Below, piece after piece: positions 44,351 through 57,572 of a stretch of 64,000 nucleotides of DNA. The DNA is from Sphagnum compactum (Eukaryota; Bryophyta; Sphagnopsida; Sphagnales): NCBI GenBank assembly GCA_965153455.1, contig OZ234495.1, forward strand, positions 2,666,001-2,730,000, given 5' to 3'. Every line of letters begins with the position of its first letter. The stretch's first letter is position 1. The notes under the pieces are model-generated. The model saw nothing but the letters and a program-made list of their open reading frames with translations, did no database searches and was not told the origin of the DNA. The translations under genes were made by a program, and so were the position numbers.

Positions 44351-47300
44351 ACAAAGAATCAATAAACATTCTCAATTGTGAGTTGCTGCTAGTAGATTCA
44401 GGTTATACATGTGTTCAAGCTTGCAGAACGTGAGTTTTGACTTAGACTGTCAGTAGATTGTCATAGGCAAGCTGAATACTATCCTGACATATTGATGTGT
44501 TGCTTTAGGCAGGTATGGCATTATAGGTCAATTGACGTAGAAGAGTGACTTGCAATTTCGGAGTGGTTTTCAAGGCGACTTATTTATAGAAAATGTGGAT
44601 TTATATTTTTGGATTCCTTTTGACTCTGTTGTGGCTTTTGTTGCAGTACTACATAATGAAGGCCTTCATGTGAGATTGGCAAGCCTAGAGACAAAACCAT
44701 GGGAGGCTTTGTGTAGCCTTGATCTGGAAAAAAAAAGCAATCACTTTGGGATCATCGTTTTAGACATGTATTAGAAATATGTGAAAATAGACGTTGGACA
44801 CCTTACATATTGGTCATATTGGGAACGGTACATTTCGGTGATATTGGTTATAATGGTTTTAATTTTCTGGCAAGGGCTAACTGGATGGGTTTTATTGGGA
44901 CTCTTGTGGACTACATCTGTAGTCTTTTGCACATACTACAAGTGCTATAAAATAAGTTTTCCATGTTGGTTTTGCATAGTGAGTTTTAGCTGTTCTATAT
45001 CCCAATTATGTTTCATGTGAGTTTTTACATCATGTGTCATATCAACATTTTTTTTTTCTCTTGTGATATATGAGGTTTATTTAAACCTGTGAGGCTATTG
45101 TGTGGCCTGTGTGGTTTGCAGCCACCAGCAAGAGCAAAGGCAATAGAGTGATATGTGGTTAAACTAAATCTGAACTTATGTTGTTTGAGCATTGATGTAC
45201 TTTTGCTAAAAGAAGTGGATGTTGCTGTTGCTTCCAGATTCCACCACTGCCAAGTTCTTGGCCACTGAAACTTGGCTTTGCAACCATCCCATTTTTGGTG
45301 TCCAGGTACAATGCAGTTTTCTTCAATTTCTCAATCAAGTTTCCAATATAGTTTTGTTTGAATAAGTTGATGTACTATCATTTGTCAGTCTGCATGTTCA
45401 CAGTCTAGAGCAAGGGCCTTACACTCTTAGCTAGATGGCAATTCTTGAGCTAGAAGTATGATGGCTGGCTATTAATATGTTTGTACATAAAAAACTCCCA
45501 ACTATGGTTGTCATGTTTAGATGAAATTTGATGTTAGGGATCCTCATTTGTTTCTTATGAACCACCTGAGTATTGTAATCCGATCTGCACAAGCATCTAC
45601 ACAACTGTGGGTTATTTGAGGTTTTGGTATGCAACCCTTTCTAGAGGAACCTTTTCATGCTGCTTTCAGGCACATACATCTTGTTAAGGGATCCATTAAT
45701 TTGACAAAATAGCTACAAGGCTACAATAACATGCTTACAATTGACAGAGGGATGGGTCAGGAAACATGGGTTGGAGTCTGCACTATGACTCATGCACATG
45801 CACAATGGAGCAACCTCTGTGCAATTAATCTTTCTTATCATAGACTAGAGCTTTGTACATCTACAAGTAAAAGCATCTGGAAGAGGTGATTTGTGTTTCA
45901 CAATGACAAGGTACACATGTGGCAATGACAAAATGGTGTGTCAATTGACAAAACGTATTTTTGGATTGAAACATTGTTTCTAATTTTTGCAGCAATTAAT
46001 GATGAAAATTGATTTGGCTCCAAGAAAAAATGGAAAACCTCTATTGAGCTCAAGTTACAAAAATGAAAAGCAAACTGCTTAGGTATTTACAAATTCAATG
46101 TGCTTTTGTACATGACATGATCTTTGGAACATGCTGCAAGAAGGTGGAATGATCCTTTTTGCAAGGGACCTAATTCTTGGATTCAATGTGCTTTGGTGCA
46201 CTACACATTGATCTATGAAACACGCTTTGCAACTAGGTTCAATAATCCTTTTTGTAAGAGAGGTGACTTCCAGTCATGAAGAGTGCATAATTGTGGGGTG
46301 GCAAATTGCAATGTCTATTTAAATTGGATGAGACCAAGAAAGAGATTCAAGATGAGTATCTCTCAGTATCGAATACTAATTTCAGATTTAGATTTAGGTT
46401 TTAAGGTTTCAATTGTAGTTTCAATTTAGTGTTTGAATTTAACTTATAATTTAATTTTTAGTTTAGGGTTTCAATTTGTATATTTGTAAGTTTCATAGGA
46501 TTCAACTTTTCTGGAATGAGGTCACTCATACAAGGGCGATAGGTAGTAGTAGTAGGTAGTAGACTCAATTCATACATTCTAAAGGTTTTTTTTTGGGGGG
46601 AGGAGGAAAGTTTGTTATAGTTCATGTTTTGCCAAACCTTTTTCTTCTTCCCTTTCAAACTATATCATTTCTTGCTTTCCTTAGACCATGCAATAGGATT
46701 GCCAAAGTAACAGTGTTGGTTGCAGAAAAAGTGTTGCTGGTAATGTTTCTAAGCAAGTCTATGGAAACAGCCAACCCATAATAATCTACAGCATAATAAT
46801 TATAAAACCAGAGTTTGGAAAAGCTCTATATGTTCAAGCTTGTTTTGTGCTCACATTATCTATTGCCCTCACATTAGTGATGGACATGAGAGATCCTTAT
46901 TGCTGACCAGGTATTATTCTTTTCTGTTTTTCCACTGCTAACCATAAGAACTGACAGTTCTGGTTTTTCCTAAATATTTCACATTCAGAGTCCTGATGGT
47001 TCTGGTTTTCTGGGAAATAGAAAAAGAAGAAGAGGAAGAAGAAACCAAAGTCGAAGAATTGCCAGTTTTCAGTCATTTTTTAAAAACCTCAAAGAACTGG
47101 CAATTTTCATGAAAAGACATGAAAATTCTATAGCCAGTTGTTTGATTCTTTTTCAAAAAATTGGAGAACCATGGTTATATATGGAAGATGTTAAATAAAC
47201 AAATGCTCCTCAATGCAGGCAGTACAAAAAAAAAATCAAATAATTAATTCCCCATATATAAATGGAAGATCTGACTATATTGTATTAATTGTTCATATTT

Positions 47301-47468
47301 TGTTTATTTTATCAATATGTTCTCAAGTACAGGTACTTGTAATCTGTTTGCTAGAATAAAAAGCCATTTTTGTGAAAACCCCCATAAAAAATCGTTGTTT
47401 TTTTTATGGTTCTTTCGTTCCTCATAACAACTTTTTTAACACCTTCAAATATCTGGTGTCAAATTGTT

Positions 47469-47870
47469 TTAAATAAAAAAAATCATTAAATAAGCCTAGG
47501 GTCCTTATGGCAGCAGTACAAAAGGACTGCCTCCTTCTTTTTTTTCCTGGCTGCCCATTTTCCTGTCTAAGATCATGTGTTTGGAGTTGCCTGTCTATAT
47601 ATTGGTGCTGCCCATTATAGGCTTTGGGTCCTATTATGCACATATTGGGCCTGCAATAAACACCTAGTATCGATTACAAGCTCAGAATGTGCACAATGGG
47701 ACGCAAAGTCTATAAGGGGCAGCACCAAAACATGTCTGGGCATCAGGTCAAGGGCAGCCAGATATGGAAAAAAAAAAGAACCAGGCAGTATTTTTGTACT
47801 GCCGGCCATAAGGACCCTTTGCCTGTCGTTGAAGGACCCTTTGCTTATTTAAAAGATCTTCCTTATTTAA
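47469..47870. mobile_element. Foldback (long inverted repeat) MITE
   Basis: The left arm runs from about 47,469 (TTAAATAA, AGGGTCCTTATGG at 47,498, GGCAGCAGTAC-type box, GTGCTGCCCATTATAGGC) to about 47,668. The right arm repeats all of these in inverse order (GGGGCAGCAC, GTACTGCCGGCC, CCATAAGGACCCT ending 47,818, CTTATTTAAAAG to about 47,870). There is almost no loop, so the strand can fold into one long hairpin. A 25-bp-spaced duplication of AAGGACCCTTTGC sits in the right arm. No coding capacity. Confidence 0.75.
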
Positions 47871-48839
47871 GGTCTTCTGTTTATACATCTGGAATCGGTT
47901 ATTTGATTTTTTTGAGAACTACCCTGATAACCGTCAGAGAGTCATTTTTGCCACTGCCCAACACTGTAATAGTATTTTAGAGTGATGAACAAATGCAGTA
48001 AAGTACATACCTAGCAAGTTTACTTTCATAGCAGAAATTCTCAAAAAAGTAACCAAGTTAGCAGTGTTGGGCGGTTCTCACTTTTGGTTGAAACAATGGT
48101 TTTCAAAGACAATTCTCACAACCCGATTATCAACAACACTTTTGTTGCCAGTTTTTTGGAATTAAAATAAAATAAACATCCAACTAAACCCTAAACCTAA
48201 CACCTACCTATGCTACGGACTTAACCTAAGGCCTAACTAAAAATTGACACTGATTTTTTTCATACCCTTTCAGGATCTCACATTTTATCGACACTGATTT
48301 TTTTCATTCCTTTTCAAGTTCTCATACCCTATTAGGTTCTCATGTAGTTCATTCTCATCCCAATGAGAACCGTCAATCAGGTTTTCATAACAAGTATCAC
48401 TATTGATGAGATCAGAGCATCTCCACCCCCACACACACATGCAAACACCCCTTTTCATGAAACCTTGCAGCAGGATAGCGTGAATCCTGCTGCTGCGCTC
48501 CTGCTGGTCCATTTTGCAGTGGCCATTTTAACTCCTTTTTAAAGCTTTTTTTCTACTATGGATTTGGAGAGTGATTATTACTCGTCCAGATGTAAAGACA
48601 TAAATGGTCTTTGAGTGTTTAAAAGGAGCTTTTATGACGTTTGTGGGTTGGGACAGTGATCATTAAACACTATTCGATTTTTAACTAAAGGAGTTGTTTA
48701 CAGTTTTGGGGTGGAGATGCTCTCAGTAAGTTTTTTCATTTTGAGAACTGGCTTGAAAACCTGTTAAGGTCTTGTTTTTTTTTTTAAAAAATAGTGAGAA
48801 CCGCTCAACACTGGAAGTTACCAACGTGGCAATAAGTTG

Positions 48840-48910
48840 GTAGGAATAGGTAGGTAGGTAGGTAGGTATATAGACATGTTGGGAGGTAGGCATGTAGGTA
48901 GTAGGTACGA
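48840..48910. repeat. GGTA-rich microsatellite
   Basis: GGTAGGTAGGTAGGTAGGTA core, then an imperfect tail with further GGTAGG units. Confidence 0.85.
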
Positions 48911-49244
48911 AATCAAGTCAGCCAGTGCCGACCTTAATTAAGCCCTTCTTGCTATAAATAATTTCCAATTGCTGTTTTGTTGTTGTTGTTCTTCTTCTTT
49001 TTGTTTTGGCTGAGAATTTGGTTATTTGTTTCTTTTGGCGTTGCAACATGCTCTTTTCGATCTTTGCGAGCTGCTGCAATGGTGGGAGGATTTTTGTATC
49101 TACATTTTCAGCTTGTTAGGATTCTCGATCGGGATCTCTGACAAATTGCTTCCAAATTGTTGCCTCTTTGTGTGCATTGTTTCGTTTAGTTTGGTGCGAA
49201 GTGTGGGTGGTGGGTTTTGAGAATTTTTTTTTGTTGGCATTGCG

Positions 49245-52200
49245 GTGGAGATGACGAATGGGTTTGTGAAGCGATCGCACGATCAGATCAGAGTTGTGGA
49301 GAACAAGCTCAAGCAACAGGGATGGCAGCAGCAGCATCATCATCAACAACTAAGTCTGCAGCAACAGAGTCTGCGGCGGGGGCGGCAGTTTGTAGTGGAC
49401 GCGGGAGAAAATGCGGCAGAAACGATGCCCTGGAAAGTCGCGCGGCGTGACAGTACTAGGGAGTCTTGTGCAAGAAGTAATAGTGGGAAGCGGAGACGCA
49501 ATTGCTGAGGTTCCTGCGAGAACATCAGCTCTTGAGCAAGAGGGTAATCTCTTGGAGCTGCAGGATTCTTTAGGAAAAAACCGTGTTGAAGGCGGGAAGA
49601 AGGAGAGCAGAGAGGAAGAACAAAGGAAGGAGAGGGAGAAGAAAGAAGAAGACCTTAAGGACAGGAATGACAGAAGAATTGAGGCGATGCCTGCTCTTCC
49701 CAATCTGCCAGAGCAAAGGGGAGCTGACAGAGATGAGAGGGAGAGGGAGAAGGCGGAGAAAGGAAAGGACAAAGTGCGAGAGAAGGATGGGGGAAGGGAC
49801 GAGGGGAAGGGCACACACAGGGAGAAAAGAGACAAGATAGACAAAGAAAGAGAAAGGGAGCTGAATCTGGATAAGGAAGATAGAGATGAGAAAGAGGAGA
49901 TGCATTGTTGCAAGACCCATGGTTGGTGACTAGATGCTTTGCTTCTTGTATTATTATATAAGTTGTTAGAGAAACTGCAGTTTTCAGAAACACACAGAGA
50001 TGCAGAGGTGTTTTGGGAAACTAATCCACGGAGCAGGAAACAATTCTCTGAGCATGAATATGTATGTGACATGCTTTGGGGGTTAGAATCTCAATGAATT
50101 GTATCTAGAGGTGTTTTCAAGAAAAAGATCGACTGCTAGAATCATGACCAATCTTAGAGATAGATGACTTTTTTTTCTTGCAGAATGATTTGGTTAGGTC
50201 AAGGACAAATGACAGTTGCTGCTCATGAAGCCTCCGATGATGTGTAGACCTGAAGTAGTTTCAGTGTTGGGTTTAGATTGATTAGTGCTTTGTTTCATCT
50301 GTTCAGGTGAGAGAATTTCACAATATGATGATGGGTATCAAATCTGGCATTGCAGGACAACCAGAGAGCTTAGCTTTACTATATCGGATTCGAGAAGGGG
50401 TGCCTGAGCTGGCAAAGCTTTGGAAACACTATGGTCCTAATGCAGCTACAGGAGCAACAAAGGATAACATTTCAAGCCAGGCTGGTTTCACTGTTGAAAT
50501 TCGTATTCCTGCAGACTTGGCCACCACTTCCAATCACCAGGTGCTTTCCATATACTTCAAATCAATGCTACTTGCTTACGCGGTACAACTTTTAATTTTT
50601 TGCTTTACAGGGAAGAGGCAATCACTGTTATGCTTAATCGTTTGAAATGTCATTCTTGTTCCTTTCCTACCTCTCTCAGATCCGAGGACGGCAGCTGTGG
50701 GGCACAGATGTCTACACAGATGATTCTGACATTGTAGCAGGTAAGAGATCAACATAAATGAGAATGAGAATTCTTTCACACCTTGCTTACTTTCCTGTGT
50801 CCAAATGCTTACTTACATGCATGTTTGTGTGAGTCCCTGCTACTCTTGGTAAAGGGGATTTTTTGAGAGGTTTTCAATTAGGGTTTTGGCTCCTGGACAA
50901 TGTGTACAGATTTAACACCCACTTAACTCTTGGTCTGGTGCAATGCAGTTCTGATGCACACAGGTTACTACACTCCCACAGCCACTCTTCCACTGCATCC
51001 TGCTTCTGAGCTTCATGCCACAATTCGTATCATTCCACCTCAAGAAAGTGTGCTTCTAGCCCATCCAGCATATTAAGTTTGATACAGTGTGACCAAACTT
51101 GTTAAATGTTTACAGATTTTCCAATCCTTATTTTATGAAGTGTGGGCTGTTCTGTTATATTCTACTGTTTCTTGTTGTCTGCAGATTACAGCATTGTGAC
51201 ATTGGAAGTCCTTATTCCCAGTTTGTACTAAAATGCAGATGGGCTCATTTTACAATGTTTGTGCAGTGTACACATCAATGCTGAGGAACAGTCTCAGATC
51301 TCGTTCCTGGGGAGGGGGAAGTGGCTGCAGCTACAGAGTAGAACGCTGCCAAGTCATCAAGGTCAGTGTTAGGCCCCTTTTTTGCACATGCAAACTTTTC
51401 AACCTGGCAGTAAGAAGTTGGTTGCAGTATGTAACATGGGCATGGAGTTCATCTGTGGAGGTGCGATTATGATTCTTGTGAGAGTGCTATCTGCCAGAGG
51501 CCAGGTTTTGAGTGGTGTACATAGCAGTTAATATCCACACTAAAGTTGAGCTTAGAACTGTGGTGATTGTGCATGGGAATACATTACGTTTCTTATGTTG
51601 ATATTTTGACATGTCAATGAATGGATGCCAGGAAGGAGGTGGGAGCATAAAGCTGAAACCATGTTTAACACACACACCTGCTGTTGCCGCTACCCTTGGT
51701 CCTACTGCCTCAGAATGGACTGTTAGTACCAGAGCAGGATGTTCAGTGAGTAACCCCATTCTGTGTCTCTCCTGTTCACCTCTATAAAGACAGCTTCACA
51801 ACATGGGCACTCTGGTTAGTGGTGTTAAGCTTCCTGCTACTCCTGGGAATTGAAATTCAGGACTGACTTACAGACCTTGCACCAGAAACACTCATATTTC
51901 ACAAGTAGGGCACAACATGCTGTGGTCCTGGATGATGGAACAGAGGGTTTTGACTAACATGAAGGGGTTATGATCTACAGAACACATACCTCCAGCAACA
52001 ACTTGCATGTGAAGTGACAATTCAATACAATCTTTGCAATGAGCCCTGGTGCACTCTCTCTCTGCCCTTTCCACCGATAGGATTCTTCCACTCTAGTCCA
52101 GCTGTTAAGTTCTTTAGTGTAGCTTGTCAAGTTGTGATTTTTAGTATTGTGCCCATGCCAGTTGGTTTAAATTCTAGCATCAAAGCATATGTTTTCTTGA

Positions 52201-53145
52201 ATTGTCTCTTCACTTGTACAGGTTGAAGTACAGTATGAGCATTGTTGCTGATCGAGGTTTGAAAACGTCACAGTATACCTCTGCGCGGCTGAAGAAGGGT
52301 GATGTTCTTTATGCTGAGACGCATAGGGACCGGTAGGTGTAGTCATTTCTTTGAATTCCAATGCACATTCACAAAGACCAGAAAATGGCTCACTAACCGT
52401 AACATATGTTTAGGAACTCTTTTATCACTCAAATGACTTTTCATTTCAGAAGAAATATGGCCAAATATGCCCTGCATAATACAAGCATTATTTCAGGTAT
52501 GAATTGGCATACTTGGGTAATGGAGCAACATGGAATGGCACAGTGAGTTTGACCACTGCAACATCCATGTCCCCTCAACCTGCTGTTACTCTGGAAAAAA
52601 CAAAAGAGAAAGTCAGCTCCTCAGAGAGAGTCCAAGGCAAGGGATCTGGAGCCTGTGATGGGGAAAAGCCAAATCCAGACAACCATCCTCAGAATGGAGA
52701 GAAGAGCTGTCAAGGACACTGTTCCAAACCTCCTGTTGGAGATTCATATGAACAGTACAGGTGGTCAAGGTGCAAACAACCTTTGCCATTATCCTCCATG
52801 CGCATCAAAGGTGTTCCTTCACCACCAGATAATGTTGAGGTTAGCTTGCTTTCTCTTCAGGTTACCCTACTGCTGTGTGTGTTGGTCAGCTTTCTTGCCT
52901 ACTGAAATTGAATTACTCATCAATTTCTGAAGCAAATTGGAATTTCAGAACTCAAAATCACACTTTCTGACCAGAAGCTAATACACATGCATCTGTTCTG
53001 AGAAGGATGTTTTTGTGTGCAGGTGCTACAGGATGGGTTGGCATGGGAGGAGGTTCAGTGGTCACCAACAAGTGTGTGGGTGCGAGGCACAGAGTACCTG
53101 CTTGTCAGAGCGCAGTTTATCTCCCCACATAGAGGACTTGGATGA
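49245..53145 (+). CDS. HDC1: HDC1-like (Rxt3 domain) histone deacetylase complex subunit
   Basis: Homologue of Arabidopsis HISTONE DEACETYLASE COMPLEX 1, a nuclear scaffold of RPD3-type deacetylase complexes related to yeast Rxt3. The 3' half is clear, with consistent splice sites and phases: 50307-50540, 50680-50740, 50949-51047, 51267-51361, 51632-51745, 51981-52048, 52222-52332, 52497-52839, 53023-53145, encoding 415 residues. Landmarks: ELAKLWKHYG, VEIRIPADL, RGRQLWGTDVYTDDSD, VLMHTGYYTPT, GSGCSYRVERC, EVTIQYNLCNEPW, YTSARLKKGDVLYAETH, YRWSRCKQPLP, GTEYLLVRAQF. The 5' part is a Lys/Glu/Arg-rich low-complexity region (49,411-49,921) probably spliced near 49,922-49,987 to an exon ending at 50,061 (GAATAT/GTATGT). 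MTNGFVKRSH at 49,251 looks like the family start, but its frame differs from that of the charged region. Confidence 0.85.
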
Positions 53146-54645
53146 CTAAGGGTGCAACTCAATACTACTCTATCATGTCCTTTTAACCTTCCCATTCCTA
53201 GTTTAGAGTCAAAATTCTTGCAGAAACATCTGTGATTAATATGCATGAGTCATAATCATGTGTCATATAGTTCACAATGTTTGTAGATGACACAATTGTG
53301 TTCACAATGCTTCATACTGTCATCATTCCGTTTCACTCCTAGCATCCAATCACTCTGAACCACTGCAGATGTTCAATTTCCTCATGTCTTGGGGGCTTGA
53401 TGTGATAATCATCCAGTGCTGGTGTTTGAAAGTTTGAAAACAATCCGAAAGTGGAGGGTAAATATGTCCTAACCCAATCGCAAGATCAGTTCAATGCACT
53501 CCACTGACTGGCTCTCATGCTCTGTATGCTGTTGTGGAGTTTGCTTCTGTCACCATGTGATGGTGCTAACAACCTTGCCTTCAACAATAGCACATTGTAA
53601 GGTCCTCTCTGCTCTGCAATTTTGTGAACTCCTCTGTGATTCTCCTTCAGCTAAATTGCTCCCTCAAATTTCTCTATTACCACAACAGACAGCTTCCCTA
53701 TTTCTGGACAAAGGTTCAAAGTCCTTGAAAACTGCAATGTTGCTCAGCAAATGCTTCAAGCATATATATATACTTGATTTTGCACATCTGTCCATGGATT
53801 ACATTTCACAAGCCCTGAATCATCCAAAGCATGGAAATCTACAGATACATTTCACACTATTACAAATGGAGTCAGTTGGCCCTTGCTGAATGATAGAGAG
53901 CCTGCTGTGTGTTGTGAGGAACTTCATTTCCTGCTGTTTCCAAGACTGCACATCAGTTCCTGTGCACACTTCTCAAGCATGCATGCAAAACTGGTCAACA
54001 GGTTTTGCTCACTCTCCCCACCTAGGGAGTAGTCACATAAGCATGTTAAGCTATCGTATGGTTTATAGGGAGGGAAGTGCACAGGGTGTGAGTTCACAAT
54101 TGCAAATTACTGAATGCCTGGTGACAAGAATTTACAGATCTAGAGACTGAAACAAAACAAGGCCGTGAAAACATGCAGAATCTGTGCTTGCCTTCACAGA
54201 AGTTTAGTGAAGGGAAGCTCTAAATGAACTGGAAGATCCACATATGATTGTTGCTCTCTCTTCCGCTTTCTTGATTGCCTGCAAGGGAACAATAATAGAT
54301 TCCGAACTGTTTATGGGCCAAATGAAACAGGTCAGTCAAAAGGTCATGACTGTGAAGCTAAGGCAGAAACGGTACCTAAGAAATGACCAAACTCTAAGAA
54401 AGGAAACTAGAGGAAACCATTGTTTAATGAATGTAAGGACATTCAGCCACTCCTGAAAATGCCATCTCCAAATGGACAATTTCCATAATAAATGCCGGGA
54501 GCCAGTGTGTAGGGAGGACCACCCAACTGTGGCAAGAAGTGACCACCTGATCAGGGCTCCAACAACCCCAGCTAAAATATCCTCACCTATGTTACCCTCC
54601 CCAATTATCATCTAGCTGTCAGTAACAAAAGCACATGAAAAACAG
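53146..54645. other. Convergent intergenic region
   Basis: Separates the ends of the HDC1-like and ankyrin genes and should hold both 3' UTRs. A Cys-rich 131-codon frame at 53,494-53,889 has no recognised features. Nothing else seen. Confidence 0.5.
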
Positions 54646-57572
54646 CTACAAGCTTTCCATGTCACTTTCCAACCCTTCCTTGGGATACATGGGGGGCTTC
54701 TTTTCCTTTTTACTATTTCCTTTTTTCTCTTGCAATCGTCTCTTTTTCTCCTCCATGTCAATCCACAGGTAATCACTGGGAATCAGGAATGGGTCAGCTT
54801 CCTCATCAAGCTGCTCCTCCAAACCATTTGGAGCACCTCCCTTCGTCAAATTCTGTGAGCCTCTGATCCAGTAAAGCCAAGACCCGTTTGTTGCTGTGGT
54901 AGGCACATCTGCATCCACCTTTGCATCCTGAAAATGCGTTGGGCTAGAGATGGGAGTTGAGAACTCCTCGGAAGGTTTCAATTCCTCAAATTTAGTAAAT
55001 GTGATCACAACTCTGATGGTGGGGACCACTGGGATAGCCACCTGTGAATTGCAACATCCAATTTGTCACTAAAACAAGAACTACACATCTTGTCAGTCAG
55101 GGTTTTTGTTCATGAATGCTCACCAAAATCAGGTGCACACAAAAATAAGAGACCTAAGAAAAAAGCGACTCTTGTAGCCTCCTACTGACCTTAACAGGGA
55201 AAGTTCCTGAAGGCAGCTTGGTAGTAAGGAGCTCCCGCAGTCGACGCACAGCCTTGACCTTGTTCGCCAGAATATCTAGAAGTGGCAACAACTCCTCAGT
55301 CTTCAGAGGGAAATCTTGTGTCAACCAAAGGATAGGTCTCAATCCTTTCTTGTACTCACTCTCTGAACTGGCCTCAGGCCTTACCATGCTTCGACGGGCC
55401 TTACTTTTCAACAACTCTTTGTGGCTGCTATTGTTATGGCTGCTGTTACTGTTATTCTGTAAGTTGTTACCCTTCATCTCCTTAGCCTTCTTACTCTTGG
55501 CTAACAGAAAATCATCAACATTAGAAGCTCGCCGGTCCAATGATACCCGGTTCTCAAAAGAAGGGAGCTGGCTGTCAACAGACCTCCGACTATCAACAGG
55601 CCTTCTTCGGTTCACTTGCTTCCATGGGCTTTGACTTTGTGGTGTTACATGCCCAGGGCTCTGCTTGGCCTTTCTAAAGGTCTCACTACTGGAACTGGAT
55701 GCCTCAAACCCCTTATCAGACAGCAGTTCATTTGATTCGACCACCTGCTTTTTAGCATTGTTGTGTGTTAAGCTTTTTCTACCCCAACCAAACCAGCGCC
55801 CTTTCTTCTCCTCTTTTGTGAACCCTGGGGGTTCCCTGCTTCCATTCTGACTAGGCATCTGCCTCAGATCAGAATCATCATCTGGAAACCCATAGTCATA
55901 CTCCTCTGTCCAGTTATCATAGCTTCCATTCTGAATGCCTTGCTCAGGTTGTCCCACACCATCTAAGCCTTCATCTCCATTATCTACAGTGTCTGATTTC
56001 AGGACAGAGTCGAGCTTCTTTTTCTCTTCTGCTGTTAGTAGATTGGTGTAGTCTTCTTCAGCCTCAACTTCTTGTCTCTCGCTCTCAGCTGCAAAGAGCT
56101 CCTCATCTGTCATTGCTCCGGGAACCCTTCTAGATCTAACACTCACCTGTACATGACCAAAATTGGCATATTTGGAAAATGCTTGTGGTAGGAGAAAACC
56201 TCTCCAACAGACTAAAATATGTTACAGTAGCACCCTCACAGTACACGCCTCAATTGGTCAAATGCTTTCCACATTGCCAGTCCATGTTAGCTCCAAAGAG
56301 ATTCTGTCCACATGAAATTAACTTGAAAGCTAAGAACAAGGAACACCGACCTGCACATTGTGCATGTCATAAATTTTGGCCTTCCAAGCACCAACCATCT
56401 CTGTTTTCTCTTGGCGCCTCCAAGTGGTCTGAGCAATAAGCTCTGCCTGTGTGACATCAATGCCTGCCACAGGAAGTTTCTTTCAGCCACCTTGCATTCT
56501 TGCACACACAGTGGCAACTATTCTTCTCATGCTTGCTGCTGTGAGACTACTCTGCAAAACCTATATTGAGCACTTGTCCTTCTGATTCAATAAAACAACT
56601 CCTGTCTTCTAAGGTCAAATCAAAATGCAGGTCCTGAGCCAAGGAATTATCTAGTTTCAGTTTCTCAGGAAATTCTTCGATGTGCAATACAGAACACAAA
56701 AAATGTATATCTAGCTGTGATTTAGAAATAGGAGCAGAATTCTCTCTAGCTATATGAACAGGATGGTCACCTGGTCTGTACATATTGGTCCGTGACATTG
56801 CTGTGACTTCTTGCATAATCTCAGCCTCTGATGGCTGGACACCTGCCCCTTCCAAAGCATTTGACACCTCCTTGTCTTTGTGGGTTAAGACACAAAGTGT
56901 GCCTGGGGCAAGTTTTCCATCCTCACTTCCATTCCCCAAGAATAAGAAGCTCTGGTCTGACCTATGAATGCGAAACCCATCGAAACCAGCAAGAGTCATG
57001 TCTGCCCTAAGATTCGAACCTCGTTTCCATATTCGGTAAGTGTCAGATGGAGCAATGCGACCTATGAAAGGAATCACTGAACTCTCAAAATGGAAAGTAA
57101 TTTCCATGTAAAAATCCCGCATGCGCTGCATAGTTGCTGCAAGGCGAGGGAGACGACGGCACCACTTGGCCCATGCCATGGGTTGGTAATGCCGAGTTAT
57201 GATGACAGCAATCTCTTCCTCCCTTGCACAAACAGCTTCCTGCAATGCACTCCATCCTTGCTCATTTTGCAAGCTCCAGTCTGCTCCTGCACTCATCAAC
57301 ATCTCCACGGCATCGCCGTCACCAAGACGAACTGCCACATGCAAGGGTGTTTCCCGACCAGGAACATCACGCCTGTCAATAACTTTAGACACATCATCTG
57401 CTTGCTGCTCAGCTTCCAGAGATTGTGACTCCGTGGAAACCTCATCAGGTCTTACAGGCTGCGGCAATGTGGAAAGGATGCGACGCAGGGCAGCATGGTC
57501 TCGCTGGGCCACAGCAGCATGTACTTGACTATGTGCATACATTACATGATCCACTCCTACAAACTGAGCCAT
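54646..57572 (-). CDS. Ankyrin repeat / GPCR-chaperone domain protein (ANKRD13-like)
   Basis: Four exons: 56771-57572, 56351-56463, 55190-56146, 54646-55041; all junctions are GT-AG and in phase, giving 755 residues. The start MAQFVGVDH at 57,572 is chosen because upstream codons lack an ATG and homologues begin shortly before the YAHS..HAAV motif. Order: ankyrin repeats about 12-130 (RETPLHVAVRLGD, GADWSLQNEQGWSALQEAV), then the GPCR_chapero_1 domain (WAKWCRRLPR, RDFYMEITFHFESSVIPFI, RIAPSDTYRIWKRGSNLRAD, TEMVGAWKAKIYDM, RPILWLTQDFPLKTEELLPL, FLIPSDYLWIDM), interrupted by a variable basic/Ser-rich linker in exon 3. Family members occur in all plants; the animal relative ANKRD13 binds ubiquitinated membrane cargo. 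The plant role is not settled. Confidence 0.92.

Larger units (their letters stand above)
44351..49244. other. Intergenic DNA between array and HDC1 gene
   Basis: AT-rich, no recognised gene. Two short frames at 44,550-44,774 and 44,781-45,020 are unlike anything I know. Contains the foldback element at 47,469-47,870, a GGTA-rich microsatellite at 48,840-48,910 and a GTT/CTT-rich stretch at 48,977-49,010 that may be in the HDC1 leader. Confidence 0.5.

Noticed and set aside
49350-50072. Minus-strand 240-codon frame rich in Ser, Leu and Phe
   Set aside because: Antisense shadow of the charged low-complexity region of the HDC1-like gene; composition mirrors GA-rich coding DNA on the other strand.
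53494-53889. 131-codon Cys-rich frame between the two convergent genes
   Set aside because: No family resemblance, no splice or neighbour support, probably 3' UTR or intergenic.
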